Shown one piece after another: positions 9,626 through 17,053 of a stretch of DNA of 64,000 nt. How positions within the stretch are numbered: position 1 is the stretch's first letter; each line of letters begins with the position of its first letter. The DNA comes from Verrucomicrobiaceae bacterium UBA1938. GTDB taxonomy: Bacteria; Verrucomicrobiota; Verrucomicrobiia; Verrucomicrobiales; Verrucomicrobiaceae. The translations under genes were made by a program, and so were the position numbers. The notes beneath the pieces were generated by a model, which did no database searches, was not told where the DNA came from, and saw only the letters and a list, made by a program, of their open reading frames with translations. The DNA is taken from the NCBI GenBank assembly GCA_002336895.1, contig DDFC01000032.1:124001-188000 (forward strand), given 5' to 3'.

Positions 9626-10450
9626 ATGAACCGCCGGAACTTCATTCTCACCTCCAGCGCCGCGCTGGCAGCCTCATCCCTCAAAGCCGCAGACGAATCG
9701 AAGCTCACCGACTGCCACGTCTATCTCGGAGAGAATCCCTTCCGCAAACTCGGCGCTGAAAACCGCGATGAGTTCATCCAGGCCCTCAGCAAGCGCGGCG
9801 TGACAGACGCCTGGACCGGAGCCTTTGAAGGTCTTTTGCGACGGGATGTGGCCAGCGTGAATCTCTCTCTGGCACAGGCCTGCCAGGGCACCATGCTGCG
9901 CCCCTGCGGCACCATCAATCTCGCACTGCCTGACTGGCAGGAGGACGTGCGACGCTGTGCGGAAGACCACGGCATGCGCATCATCCGCCTTCATCCCAAT
10001 TACCACGCCTACGACCTGAAATCCCCCTCCTTCCGCGATCTTCTTGCCCTCTCGGTGAAACACCACCTTCTGGTCCAGGTAGTCGTGCAAATGGAGGACG
10101 AGCGCACGCAGAACCCGCTGGTGCGCGCGGCCCCGGTGGATCTCCAGCCCCTGCCCGGCATCCTGCAGGAGATGAAGGAGGCGCGGGTCATGCTGCTCAA
10201 TGCCAACGCCGCCATGCTGCTGCGCCATGTTCAGACCTGTCCAAATCTCTGGCTCGACTTCGCCATGATCGAAGGCGTGGGCGGCGTGGAAAATCTACTC
10301 AAAACCTGGCCGCTGGAACGGCTGGTCTTTGGTTCCTTCACGCCCGTGTTCTACTGGGAGTCAGCACGCCTCAAAATGCAGGAATCCGCGCTCACCCCGG
10401 CACAGCACATGGCTGTGCAGTGGCAAAACGCTGCCTCCCTGCTGGCCTGA
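9626..10450 (+). CDS. Tat-exported amidohydrolase-like protein
   Basis: The ATG at 9626 opens a Tat-type leader (MNRRNFILTSSAALAASSLKA), so export is likely. The 274-residue protein has the amidohydrolase-2 outline: a short DCHVYLGENP start, the IIRLHPNYHAYDL strand and a VFGSFTPVFYWES ending. The usual HxH pair is reduced to CHV, and the final Asp is replaced in GSFTP, so metal binding may be degenerate. It could be a non-catalytic or altered paralogue of the protein at 8391. Confidence 0.7.
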   Translation: MNRRNFILTSSAALAASSLKAADESKLTDCHVYLGENPFRKLGAENRDEFIQALSKRGVTDAWTGAFEGLLRRDVASVNLSLAQACQGTMLRPCGTINLALPDWQEDVRRCAEDHGMRIIRLHPNYHAYDLKSPSFRDLLALSVKHHLLVQVVVQMEDERTQNPLVRAAPVDLQPLPGILQEMKEARVMLLNANAAMLLRHVQTCPNLWLDFAMIEGVGGVENLLKTWPLERLVFGSFTPVFYWESARLKMQESALTPAQHMAVQWQNAASLLA

Positions 10451-10464
10451 GATCACACCAAGAC

Positions 10465-11634
10465 TCAGGCTGCCATGCGCAGCGCCTGCGAGGCATAGCG
10501 TGAATTGCGGGCGCCCAGCAGCAGATCACAGATACGCGCTGCCGCATGGCCGTCTCCAAACACATCCCGCGCATCTCCGGCACTCAGATGCCATGCCTCA
10601 TCCACCAGTGCAGTATGCAGCATGGCGCGCAGTTGCTCAGGAGCAGTTTCTGACAGGCGCACCACACCGCACTCCACGGCTTCAGGGCATGCAGCTTGTT
10701 CATCCAGCACGATCATCGGCACCCCCAGCGCCGCTGCTTCCTCCTGAAAGCCGCCTGTGTCAGACACCACCAGCCACGCGCCTGAGAGCAGGTGAATCGT
10801 GTCGCTGTAGCCCGGTGGGTCCATCAGGCGGATGCGCGGATGGCAGTCCAGCTCCGCCGTCACCACGGCACGTATTTCAGGATTGGGATGCAGCGGAAAG
10901 ATCATGCACAGGTCCGGCTGGAGTTCGATGAACTCCCGCAGGACACGGAGAGAGGCAGCAATTTCAGCACCTGTGGACTCGCTGCTAAATTCCGACACCA
11001 GCACGAGGCGTCTTCCGGCGACCCACTGCTGCATCAGCTCCACTGTTTTGCCTGGTCGCTTTGAGGCCAGGGTCTGGTGCAGTGCGTCCACGGCAGTATG
11101 CCCCACCACATGGATCTCATCTGCCGTGCTGCCTTCATCCATCAGCATCCTGCGGCTTCCTTCAGTGGAGGCAAAGTGGCAGCCCACGATCCGGCCGACC
11201 AGACGGCGGTACATGCCCTCGGGCTCCGGCCCTTGAGAATTGCCCGCCTGCTGTCCTGGCTCCAGATGCCCCACCGGAATACCCCGGTTAAAGGCAGCCA
11301 GAGAGCCCAGCACGGCAGACTCATTGTCCCCCTGCACCAGCACGAGGTCAGGCTTCTCAGCAGCCAGCACGGCATCCAGCCGGTCCAGCAGGCGGCTGCC
11401 CAGTACATCCGCAGTCCGCCCGTAGCGCATCGTTTCCAGTTGATGCTGCGCTCGTATGCCAAAATGGTCAAAAAGCGGCTTCAATGAGCCATCGTACTGT
11501 CCAAAACACACCGTCGAAAGAGACACCCCGCGCTTCTCCAAAGCCTTGATAACAGGTGCAAACCTAACCAATTCCTGGCTCGTGCCGAGGCAGACGAGCA
11601 CTTTGGAGTAGTTAGAGTTAATTATTTTAATCAT
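10465..11634 (-). CDS. WecB-like UDP-N-acetylglucosamine 2-epimerase
   Basis: About 389 residues from the ATG at 11634 (an upstream TTG at 11658 is less likely). The fold is that of the non-hydrolysing UDP-GlcNAc 2-epimerase, a GT-B enzyme making UDP-ManNAc for surface polysaccharide. Recognisable parts are ELVRFAPVIKAL, VLVQGDNES, HLEPGQ, VVGHTAVDAL, FPLHPNPEIR and the nucleotide-binding DTGGFQEEAAALGVPMIV. Several signature residues are altered: GDNES for GDTTS, HLEPGQQ for HVEAGLR, and PEPEG for the usual PEE-N-R. It may be a divergent epimerase or a paralogue with another substrate. It stands apart from the exopolysaccharide cluster at 43-53 kb. Confidence 0.75.
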   Translation of the reverse strand: MIKIINSNYSKVLVCLGTSQELVRFAPVIKALEKRGVSLSTVCFGQYDGSLKPLFDHFGIRAQHQLETMRYGRTADVLGSRLLDRLDAVLAAEKPDLVLVQGDNESAVLGSLAAFNRGIPVGHLEPGQQAGNSQGPEPEGMYRRLVGRIVGCHFASTEGSRRMLMDEGSTADEIHVVGHTAVDALHQTLASKRPGKTVELMQQWVAGRRLVLVSEFSSESTGAEIAASLRVLREFIELQPDLCMIFPLHPNPEIRAVVTAELDCHPRIRLMDPPGYSDTIHLLSGAWLVVSDTGGFQEEAAALGVPMIVLDEQAACPEAVECGVVRLSETAPEQLRAMLHTALVDEAWHLSAGDARDVFGDGHAAARICDLLLGARNSRYASQALRMAA

Positions 11635-11970
11635 CTTTATAATTACAACAATAAACAAAGCCTTACCGCAGACAAGGGAATTTTTATCTCTGTTATAATT
11701 TTGGATATTGCAGTTTCGAAATATATCAATGTTGAGAACTCAGCCTATTGAAAATCAACGAAAACACCCTCATTTGGGGTGAAAACGCCCCACCAAACCT
11801 GCCAAATGGCAAACAGGGCAGAAGCCCCCTGGCTCTGCCACTCGGCAGCTAAAAATCAGGGGCAGATCTCTGTATTTACACAGCCAGCGCTCCTGCTGAA
11901 CTGAACTGCTCCTTGCGCTCCTGCGCGTATCATCCATCAATCCTTCCCACTCATTTCCCCACCCCCGCTC
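11635..11970. other. AT-rich intergenic region between divergent genes
   Basis: 336 bases between the WecB-like gene and the isomerase gene. The half next to the epimerase (11635-11770) is much more AT-rich than its surroundings and holds a TATAAC hexamer on the minus strand that could serve as a -10 box for the epimerase gene, but no convincing -35 is seen. No tRNA, ORF or strong terminator was found. Confidence 0.4.
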
Positions 11971-12888
11971 ATGATCAAACTCACCGGCATCGCAGACGAA
12001 GCAGGCGCATCTTTGGATGTGCAAATCCAGGCCCACAAAGAACTCGGCTGGGACAGCATCGAGTCCCGCATCGTGGATTTTGACGACGTAAAGGGAAACC
12101 TGCACGAAATCCCAGACGCAGTCTTCGACAAGGTCGTCGCCCACCTCGAGCAGAATGGCATGAAGGTCTGCGGCTTCGGCTCCCTCATCGGCAACTGGGC
12201 CAAAAAGATCACTGACGACTTCGGCATCACCGAGGCCGAAATCGGCCGCGCCATCCCGCGCATGCAGCGCCTGGGCGCCAAGATGATCCGCGTCATGAGC
12301 TACGCAGTGTGCAAAAACGAGGCCGGTGCAGACCTTGAGGAGCAGTTTGCAGAAGAGCGCATCAAGCGCATGCGCATCATCAACCAGCGCTTTGCAGACG
12401 CCGGCATCACCGTGCTGCATGAAAACTGCATGAACTGGGGCGGCATGAGCCCCACCTACGTGCAGCGCATGGCAGAGGCCGTCCCCGGCATGAAGTGGGT
12501 CTTTGACACCGGCAACCCCGTCTTCATCGACGACCGCGACAAACCCGGCCACAAGCAGGACGCCTGGGAAATGTATCAGGCCATCAAGCCCTTCATGGCC
12601 CACGTGCATGTGAAGGACGGCATCTGGGACAAAACCAAAAACGACGCCGTTTACACCTTCCCCGGCGAGGGCGAAGGCCAGACCGAGCGCATCATGAAGG
12701 ATCTCGTGGAAACCGGCTACAACGGCTATATCAGCATCGAACCCCACGTGGCCGTCGTCTTCCACGGAGCCGGTGCCGCTGACAATCTCTCCCCCGAGCA
12801 GAAAGCCAAGGAGCAGTACGACAGCTACGTGAAGTACGGCCGCATGCTGGAAGCCATCCTGACCAAAGTGGGCGCGAAGCTGGGCTGA
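11971..12888 (+). CDS. Xylose-isomerase-like TIM-barrel protein (sugar phosphate isomerase/epimerase)
   Basis: A 305-residue single-domain TIM barrel of the AP-endonuclease-2 superfamily. It starts with KLTGIADEAGASLDVQIQAHKELGWDSIE. Metal ligands are expected in VLHENC, FDTGNPVF, AHVHVKDG and ISIEPH. The family isomerises or epimerises sugars and related polyols, and many PVC genomes carry dozens of copies. No signal peptide. The substrate is unknown. A strong intrinsic terminator follows its stop. Confidence 0.85.
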   Translation: MIKLTGIADEAGASLDVQIQAHKELGWDSIESRIVDFDDVKGNLHEIPDAVFDKVVAHLEQNGMKVCGFGSLIGNWAKKITDDFGITEAEIGRAIPRMQRLGAKMIRVMSYAVCKNEAGADLEEQFAEERIKRMRIINQRFADAGITVLHENCMNWGGMSPTYVQRMAEAVPGMKWVFDTGNPVFIDDRDKPGHKQDAWEMYQAIKPFMAHVHVKDGIWDKTKNDAVYTFPGEGEGQTERIMKDLVETGYNGYISIEPHVAVVFHGAGAADNLSPEQKAKEQYDSYVKYGRMLEAILTKVGAKLG

Positions 12889-12916
12889 AACTGCCTGCCA
12901 TAACAAGTCCCCCCCC

Positions 12917-12951
12917 AAAGGCGTGCGAGTCATCGCACGCCTTTGTTTTTT
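12917..12951 (+). terminator. Intrinsic terminator after the isomerase gene
   Basis: A perfect 12-bp stem (12917-12928 with 12933-12944) closes a GTCA loop, followed by GTTTTTTC. It lies 28 bases after the isomerase stop. The tail is T-rich only on the plus strand, so it does not serve the convergent HNH gene. Confidence 0.9.
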
Positions 12952-12972
12952 CAGCCACGCCCCACAAGCTCC

Positions 12973-13578
12973 TCAGAGTTCAAACACCCCTGTTGCCCCG
13001 GAGAGAAACATCTCCCAGTCGCGCACGCGGTAGTGGTTTTTGATGAGCTGCGTCACTGGGATCTCGCGCGGGGCCACAGGGCGGCGCAGCAGCTTCAGGC
13101 CGGCCTCTTCAGGCAGCTTGTTGCCCTTGCGGCTGTTGATCTTGCGGTCTGCCAGCACGCAGTTTTCCCAGTTGCTCGGACCGCCGCGGGAAACGGGGAT
13201 GATGTGGTCGATGTTGCCCTCATGCGGTCGCAGCTTGCGGCCCGTGTACTGGCACGTCCCGCCGTCGCGCTCCCAGATGGCCTTGGCGCAGAATTTGGGC
13301 CGTCGTTTGGGCACCTTGTCAAACCGCGCCAGCACCAGCACCGAAGGCACTCGCACCGGCCCGTGGACGGTGCCGATGCTGACATCCTCCGCGCGCACCT
13401 CCAGTTTCAGCCAGTCATCCCATGTCACGGGACGCATGTCTCCTCCGGTATGGATGTCTAGCGCAGTGGCATTGCCCGCCGCCATCATGCTGAAGGACTC
13501 CATGGGCGTTTTAGAGTCGATGGCCTGCCAGTGCCTGTTCAGCACCAGTACGATCGATTTGGTCAACATTTCATTCAT
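12973..13578 (-). CDS. HNH endonuclease-like protein, copy 2
   Basis: About 201 residues from the ATG at 13578 (a second Met three codons in is possible). The N-terminal 95 residues form a conserved non-catalytic region (KSIVLVLNRHWQAIDSKTP, VRVPSVLVLARFDKVPKRRP). The HNH core is CQYTGRKL, NIDHIIPVSRGGPSNWENC and DRKINSRKG, with His-Asp-His/Asn metal residues. Only one Cys of the usual zinc knuckle is present in CQYTG. It is clearly paralogous to the gene at 13749-14333 along its whole length. The family is nuclease-like, but the target (DNA or RNA) is unknown. It is the last gene of the leftward block that contains the tRNA array and RNA-repair genes, but the intervening terminator means cotranscription is unproven. 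Confidence 0.82.
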   Translation of the reverse strand: MNEMLTKSIVLVLNRHWQAIDSKTPMESFSMMAAGNATALDIHTGGDMRPVTWDDWLKLEVRAEDVSIGTVHGPVRVPSVLVLARFDKVPKRRPKFCAKAIWERDGGTCQYTGRKLRPHEGNIDHIIPVSRGGPSNWENCVLADRKINSRKGNKLPEEAGLKLLRRPVAPREIPVTQLIKNHYRVRDWEMFLSGATGVFEL

Positions 13579-13748
13579 GCACAGCTCCTGAGTTGGGAAT
13601 TCGGCACGAAGAAGCGGCACTTGAATGACCGCTTCTCGATGTTGGACCGTTATGCTGGCGAGAGTTTGCGTTTTGCCAAGTGGCAAGATCGTTTCCCAGC
13701 CGAAAGCCATGCGCCGCCGGGAAGGACACCCCTCCCCGGCGGCACGGT

Positions 13749-14333
13749 TCATTTGGCCAGAAACATCTCCCACTCAGGCACCTGGTGGGTGTTTCGGATC
13801 AGCTGGGTCACGGGCAGCTCGCGGGGCACGCCAGGTCGTCGCAGCAGCTTCAGTCCGGCCTCTTCAGGCAGCTTGCTGCCCTTGCGGCTGTTCACACGCT
13901 TGTCAGCCAGCACGCAGTTCTCCCAGGAGGTGGGTCCCCCGCGGGAAAGCGGCACCACGTGGTCGATGTTCCCCTCGTGCGGACGCAGCTTGCGCCCCGT
14001 GTACTGGCACACGCCGCCGTCACGCTCCCAGATGCCCCGCACGCCGAACTTCGGGCGCTTTTTGGGCACCTTGTCGTACCTGGCCAGCACCAGCACAGAG
14101 GGCACGCGCACCTGCCCGCTCACGGTGCCGATGGAGTTGTCCCCCTCCCGCACCGGGAGCGTCAACCATTCCTTCCATGTCACCGGACGGATGTTCCCAT
14201 CAGTCTCGATGTCGAGCGCTGTCGCAGCTCCAGTGGAGATCATGCTGAAGGCTTCCAGCGGCGTTTTCACGCCAATGGCCTGCCAGTTGCGGTTGAGCAC
14301 GAGCACAGTGGATTTCGTGAGGACTTCGTTCAT
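13749..14333 (-). CDS. HNH endonuclease-like protein, copy 1
   Basis: 194 residues from the ATG at 14333. It matches its neighbour at 12973-13578 almost end to end: the same NEVLTKS start, RVPSVLVLARYDKVPKKRPKF, CQYTGRKLRPHEGNIDHVV, SRGGPTSWENCVLADKRVN and the VPEWEMFLAK ending. The HNH residues are intact. The two copies differ mostly by conservative changes, so both appear to be under selection. It is preceded by a terminator that ends the RlaP-type gene, which suggests its own promoter in 14334-14400. Confidence 0.82.
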   Translation of the reverse strand: MNEVLTKSTVLVLNRNWQAIGVKTPLEAFSMISTGAATALDIETDGNIRPVTWKEWLTLPVREGDNSIGTVSGQVRVPSVLVLARYDKVPKKRPKFGVRGIWERDGGVCQYTGRKLRPHEGNIDHVVPLSRGGPTSWENCVLADKRVNSRKGSKLPEEAGLKLLRRPGVPRELPVTQLIRNTHQVPEWEMFLAK

Positions 14334-14400
14334 CGGATGCGGGGTGGTTGGTGGGCTGACATCCGGGCACGGACTTCCCGGCAGCGGTGTTCGTTCTTTG

Positions 14401-14443
14401 GAGAAAAGGCGGCCTGAAGGGTTTTCAGCCCCTCCAGGCCGCC
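14401..14443 (-). terminator. Intrinsic terminator after the RlaP-type gene
   Basis: A 9-bp perfect GC-rich stem (14408-14416 with 14435-14443), read on the minus strand, is followed by TTTTCTC. It lies 20 bases downstream of the RlaP-type stop codon and separates it from the HNH genes. Confidence 0.8.
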
Positions 14444-14462
14444 GTAGTTGATGATGCAGCTT

Positions 14463-15239
14463 TCAGTTCCTCAGCGCGTAACGCCTGAAGAACAGATCCA
14501 GTTCATCCATGTCGCCCATGGAATCCTCGGGATCGTTCAGCGCCTTCAGCCTCTGCAGTTCAGCGGCGATGAAGCGCGAGAGCGTTTCATCCGGTGCCGA
14601 CTGGCTGAGCTCGCGCCCGGCACGCTTGCGGGCCACAAGGGCCTCCAGCGCATCACGGACTTCACGCTCATCCAGCACGGCATCCACCAGCTCCTGAAAC
14701 AGCATCGGCACCTGGCCCAGCGAACGCTCGATCCAGCGGCAGGCCAGCAGCGGGCGGAAGACGTAGAGGTACTTCTTCAGGCTCACCTGGTCCCTGCCCT
14801 CCAGGTATTCGCGCCAGTTGCCGGACGCCATGTGCAGGTAGTGCGAGAAGCAGCGGCGTGGCGAGTAGAACATCTCTGCCAGCTCCTCAAACTCCGAAGT
14901 AAAGACCGGATCGCGCTGGTACACGACCGGGGACTTCATCCACTCCAGCAGCGGCGGATTGCTCTTCCGCAGCAGGCGCAGCGCCTTCCGCAGTTCCCAG
15001 CCGCTCACATCCAGCTCTTCGCAGAGCGGCTGCTCGATCACGTCGCGGCGGTCCTCGATGGACAGATACCATTCGCGGCGATGCACGTACAGAAAGCGCA
15101 CATCATAGTCGCTGTCCTGCGAGGCAAAACCCCAGGCGCGGCTGCCGCTTTCGCAGGCATAGAGCACGCGGACGCCCTGCTCTTCTTCGATCCGGGAGAG
15201 CGCGGTCTGGACTCGCCGGGAGACATCTTCGTTACTCAT
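14463..15239 (-). CDS. RlaP-type nucleotidyltransferase (RNA-repair polymerase-beta family)
   Basis: 258 residues. The polymerase-beta nucleotidyltransferase motif is seen as ESGSRAWGFASQDSDYDVRFLYV (about residues 30-52): the GS helix-turn followed by the DxD metal pair. Downstream helices (LEWMKSPVVY, YLHMASGNWREYL, KKYLYVFRPLLACRWIE) match PF10127, described as RlaP, the RNA repair pathway DNA polymerase beta family, also annotated as YcgL/COG3541. The family role, nucleotide addition during RNA repair, is a published prediction, not an assay on this protein. It is the next protein gene after the RNA ligase on the same strand, with only tRNA genes and a terminator between them. An alternative is an adenylating antitoxin-like nucleotidyltransferase. 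Confidence 0.83.
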   Translation of the reverse strand: MSNEDVSRRVQTALSRIEEEQGVRVLYACESGSRAWGFASQDSDYDVRFLYVHRREWYLSIEDRRDVIEQPLCEELDVSGWELRKALRLLRKSNPPLLEWMKSPVVYQRDPVFTSEFEELAEMFYSPRRCFSHYLHMASGNWREYLEGRDQVSLKKYLYVFRPLLACRWIERSLGQVPMLFQELVDAVLDEREVRDALEALVARKRAGRELSQSAPDETLSRFIAAELQRLKALNDPEDSMGDMDELDLFFRRYALRN

Positions 15240-15272
15240 GTGTGTGTTTGTTTTCTATGGGTGATGGGGTGA

Positions 15273-15309
15273 AATAAAAAAGCGCCGCCTCCTGAATGAA
15301 GACGGCGCA
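15273..15309 (-). terminator. Intrinsic terminator at the end of the tRNA block
   Basis: Minus-strand stem GCGCCG/CGGCGC (15282-15287 with 15303-15308), followed by TTTTTTATTTC. It lies after the last tRNA (Lys) and before the RlaP-type start codon at 15239. Confidence 0.8.
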
Positions 15310-15381
15310 CGTGGTGGATGGCGGGTGCCTTAGAGCTCCACAGCCTCGATCGTGTGGATCAGCGCTGCTGGATTGGAGAAA

Positions 15382-15456
15382 TGGTCGGTCCACAGGGACA
15401 TGCACCCTGCTATGCCGGTTAAAAGCCGGCTGCTTCGCTGTCTAAGCTTTGGACCG
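15382..15456 (-). tRNA. tRNA-Lys(UUU), non-canonical T-loop
   Basis: Hand-folded cloverleaf of 75 nt including encoded CCA: 7-bp acceptor CGGTCCA/TGGACCG, D-stem GCTT/AAGC, anticodon stem GCCGG/CCGGC with loop CTTTTAA, T-stem CAGGG/CCCTG. The T-loop is TGCATGT, with G at position 55 instead of U and no conserved A58. Discriminator A. Confidence 0.82.
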
Positions 15457-15471
15457 TGAAGGCATGGAGGC

Positions 15472-15531
15472 TGGAATGGAGCCGTTATATTTTTTGTTTG
15501 AGGCTCTCTGATTCGTGATTCCCTGCTCCAT
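15472..15531 (-). ncRNA. Mini-tRNA-like element with acceptor stem and CCA
   Basis: A 60-nt element with a perfect 7-bp acceptor-type stem (ATGGAGC/GCTCCAT), discriminator T and CCA, sitting between two array tRNAs in the same orientation. The interior is AT-rich and forms no clear D, anticodon or T arm. It could be a degraded tRNA, a reduced tRNA or a chance hairpin. Confidence 0.3.
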
Positions 15532-15538
15532 GCAGGAA

Positions 15539-15677
15539 TGGTGCTCACAGCGGAACGCCATGCGCGGGAGCGCATGATTTCTCGCGAAGCCATTTGGCGC
15601 AGGCTGTATAGCAGCCAATTTGCACCCGCACTAACGACGCTCTCGACGTCGTGCCTCTGCGGTTGGGCAACATGAGC
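15539..15677 (-). tRNA. tRNA-Leu(GAG)-like gene interrupted in the T-loop
   Basis: 139 nt. The outer parts make a complete cloverleaf: acceptor GCTCATG/TGTGAGC (7 bp, two wobbles), D-stem GCC/GGC, anticodon stem CGACG/CGTCG with loop TCGAGAG (C at 33), T-stem GCGGG (15625-15629) with TCCGC (15550-15554), discriminator A and CCA. Between the T-loop start TGCAAAT and the 3' T-stem lie about 63 extra bases (15555-15617) that fold into two hairpins, 15602-15616 (loop CTATA) and 15560-15575. This looks like an intron or insertion in the T-loop. Splicing is not shown, and a degenerate gene is possible. Confidence 0.55.
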
Positions 15678-15685
15678 TTTGAAAT

Positions 15686-15762
15686 TGGCAACCCTGGCGG
15701 GATTTGAACCCGCAATACCCCGATAGAAAGTCGGGTGCCTTGTCCAGTTAGACGACAGGGTC
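15686..15762 (-). tRNA. tRNA-Glu(UUC), canonical
   Basis: 77 nt including CCA. Acceptor GACCCTG/CAGGGTT with a G1-U72 wobble, D-stem GTCT/AGGC, a D-loop with GG, anticodon stem CCCGA/TCGGG with loop CTTTCTA, T-stem GCGGG/CCCGC and the standard T-loop TTCAAAT. It is the only tRNA in the block with a normal TTC T-loop, so it is probably a host-type gene embedded in or adjoining the array. Confidence 0.95.
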
Positions 15763-15763
15763 A

Positions 15764-15811
15764 CGAAAATAAAAATGCGGCCAATTTGGCTGGCTGCAGA
15801 AGCGGCCGCAT
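15764..15811 (-). terminator. Intrinsic terminator after the RNA ligase gene
   Basis: Minus-strand stem ATGCGGCC/GGCCGCAT (15804-15811 with 15775-15782) around a 21-nt loop, then TTTTTATTTTCG. It begins 7 bases after the ligase stop and lies just before tRNA-Glu. Confidence 0.85.
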
Positions 15812-15817
15812 TCCTGT

Positions 15818-16843
15818 TCAATCGCCGCCTTTGAGAAGGAAGCGGTTGCTGATGGCTTTGAAGGACAGGCGTCCTCCCAAGATCTGGCTGGTGCTTTCGG
15901 TCAACGGCCGGATGACAATACCTTCACGCTCATTTTGCGTTCCAGCATACAGCCCTTCGGCCAGGGCCAGCAGGGATGCTTGGTCGTGTGCAAAAGATTC
16001 ACCACGTTCCAGCACCTCCACCATGGGAACGCCGATGGATTTCAAAAAGGCGCTGGACTCGTCATGAGCTAGATAACGATCCTTTTTTTGGTCATAGACG
16101 TTGAAGGCGGCAAGCTGAAGACTCTGCAGTGCGAGACGGTTTTTCTGGATGCCCGGACCGATCAGTTCAGCCTGCACAACCATTTCAGGGTGACGCGAAA
16201 GCGCGCTTTCGAGCTGGTATTTCTCCGCAGCTTGCCAGTAGGCGTTGCTGCCGCGCTTGAGGCTCCAGTTTCTTCCGCAGACGGTGAATGCACCGGTGTG
16301 ACGATGGATGCCGTAGGTGGCGGATGTGCCGTCACATTTCACGGTGATGACATACGGGCGCCCCACCAACTCTGCGACAACCTCAGGTACACTTTGCACG
16401 CGCATCTCATCGGTTTTTGGCACGCCAGGAAGGAACAGACCATCCACTTCGTCTTTAAGCGGGAGAAGCGGCTCCCATTTGCCGACTCGAAGAGCCTCGG
16501 TCACATCCGAGCCTGGTGGTAAAGTGGTGGAAAGCTCAGAAAACTGCACCAATGGCAGCAGGAGTCCCTGCGAGAGCACGCCGCGAAGACGCACCGTTCG
16601 CAGACGAAAAACCGCAGGTTTCGCAATTGGCGTACCATCTTTGTGGTGCCAAAGAAATTGAAAGCGTGGCTCATCGGGCGGCACCGAGTCAATTTCGAAA
16701 AACACGCCGGCATCTCCGGCATGAAACTCACCCTTTTTGACCACACACTGCCAGCCCTGGATGCGGGCCAGTTCGATGGCGTCGGCATTCTCAATGGGCT
16801 CAATGGCGAGAACTTTCTGAATCGAAGCGAGTTTACGTTTCAT
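15818..16843 (-). CDS. RNA ligase, DRB0094 (Rnl5) family
   Basis: 341 residues, the usual length for the Deinococcus DRB0094/DraRnl family (TIGR02306). The N-terminal ~130 residues form the family's OB-like module (KLASIQKVLAIEPIENADAIEL, WQCVVKKGEF, LRGVLSQGLLLPL). The nucleotidyltransferase domain has motif I K-C-D-G with the AMP-accepting Lys at about 169, motif III-like VCGRNW, motif IV EREGIVIRP and motif V LSFKAISN. The family seals 3'-OH/5'-phosphate nicks using ATP, preferring an RNA 3' side. The gene starts 27 bases after the CCA of tRNA-Ser, so its mRNA is probably released by tRNA 3' processing of a long array transcript. This, with the downstream RlaP-type gene, suggests repair of cleaved tRNA. 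Confidence 0.9.
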   Translation of the reverse strand: MKRKLASIQKVLAIEPIENADAIELARIQGWQCVVKKGEFHAGDAGVFFEIDSVPPDEPRFQFLWHHKDGTPIAKPAVFRLRTVRLRGVLSQGLLLPLVQFSELSTTLPPGSDVTEALRVGKWEPLLPLKDEVDGLFLPGVPKTDEMRVQSVPEVVAELVGRPYVITVKCDGTSATYGIHRHTGAFTVCGRNWSLKRGSNAYWQAAEKYQLESALSRHPEMVVQAELIGPGIQKNRLALQSLQLAAFNVYDQKKDRYLAHDESSAFLKSIGVPMVEVLERGESFAHDQASLLALAEGLYAGTQNEREGIVIRPLTESTSQILGGRLSFKAISNRFLLKGGD

Positions 16844-16870
16844 GAGATTTGCGATGTGGGTGGGTAAATG

Positions 16871-16964
16871 TGGCGGAACGCCGAGGACATGCTCCTCATG
16901 CCGTATGATGGCGGCACGATCTCGTTAGCACCGAGTCCCGGCACGCTGGTCCGGTTGGCGTTCC
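16871..16964 (-). tRNA. tRNA-Ser(GCU), class II
   Basis: 94 nt including CCA. Acceptor GGAACGC/GCGTTCC, D-stem CCGG/CCGG, anticodon loop GTGCTAA in a CTCG/CGAG stem (27-43 mismatch), a long variable arm with stem TGCCG/CGGCA, T-stem TGAGG/CCTCG and loop AGCATGT (G55). Discriminator G, as in normal serine tRNAs. It is the last tRNA before the RNA ligase. Confidence 0.82.
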
Positions 16965-16972
16965 TTGTTAAA

Positions 16973-17047
16973 TGGTGCCCATGGCAGGACTCGCACCCGC
17001 ACTGGACCGCTTCTGAGGCGGTTGTCTCTGCATTGGACTACATGGGC
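16973..17047 (-). tRNA. tRNA-Leu(CAG) with short variable loop
   Basis: 75 nt including CCA. Acceptor GCCCATG/CATGGGC, D-stem GTC/GAC, anticodon stem ACCGC/GCGGT with loop CTCAGAA, variable loop CCAGT, T-stem GCGGG/CCTGC and T-loop TGCGAGT. Discriminator A fits leucine, but the 5-nt variable loop is class I, whereas bacterial leucine tRNAs are class II. Confidence 0.82.
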
Positions 17048-17053
17048 GTAAAC

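Noticed and set aside
15330..15821. Open reading frame of 163 codons on the minus strand across tRNA-Lys, tRNA-Leu and tRNA-Glu.
   Set aside because: It runs through clear tRNA genes and a terminator and has no protein-like pattern; a chance frame.
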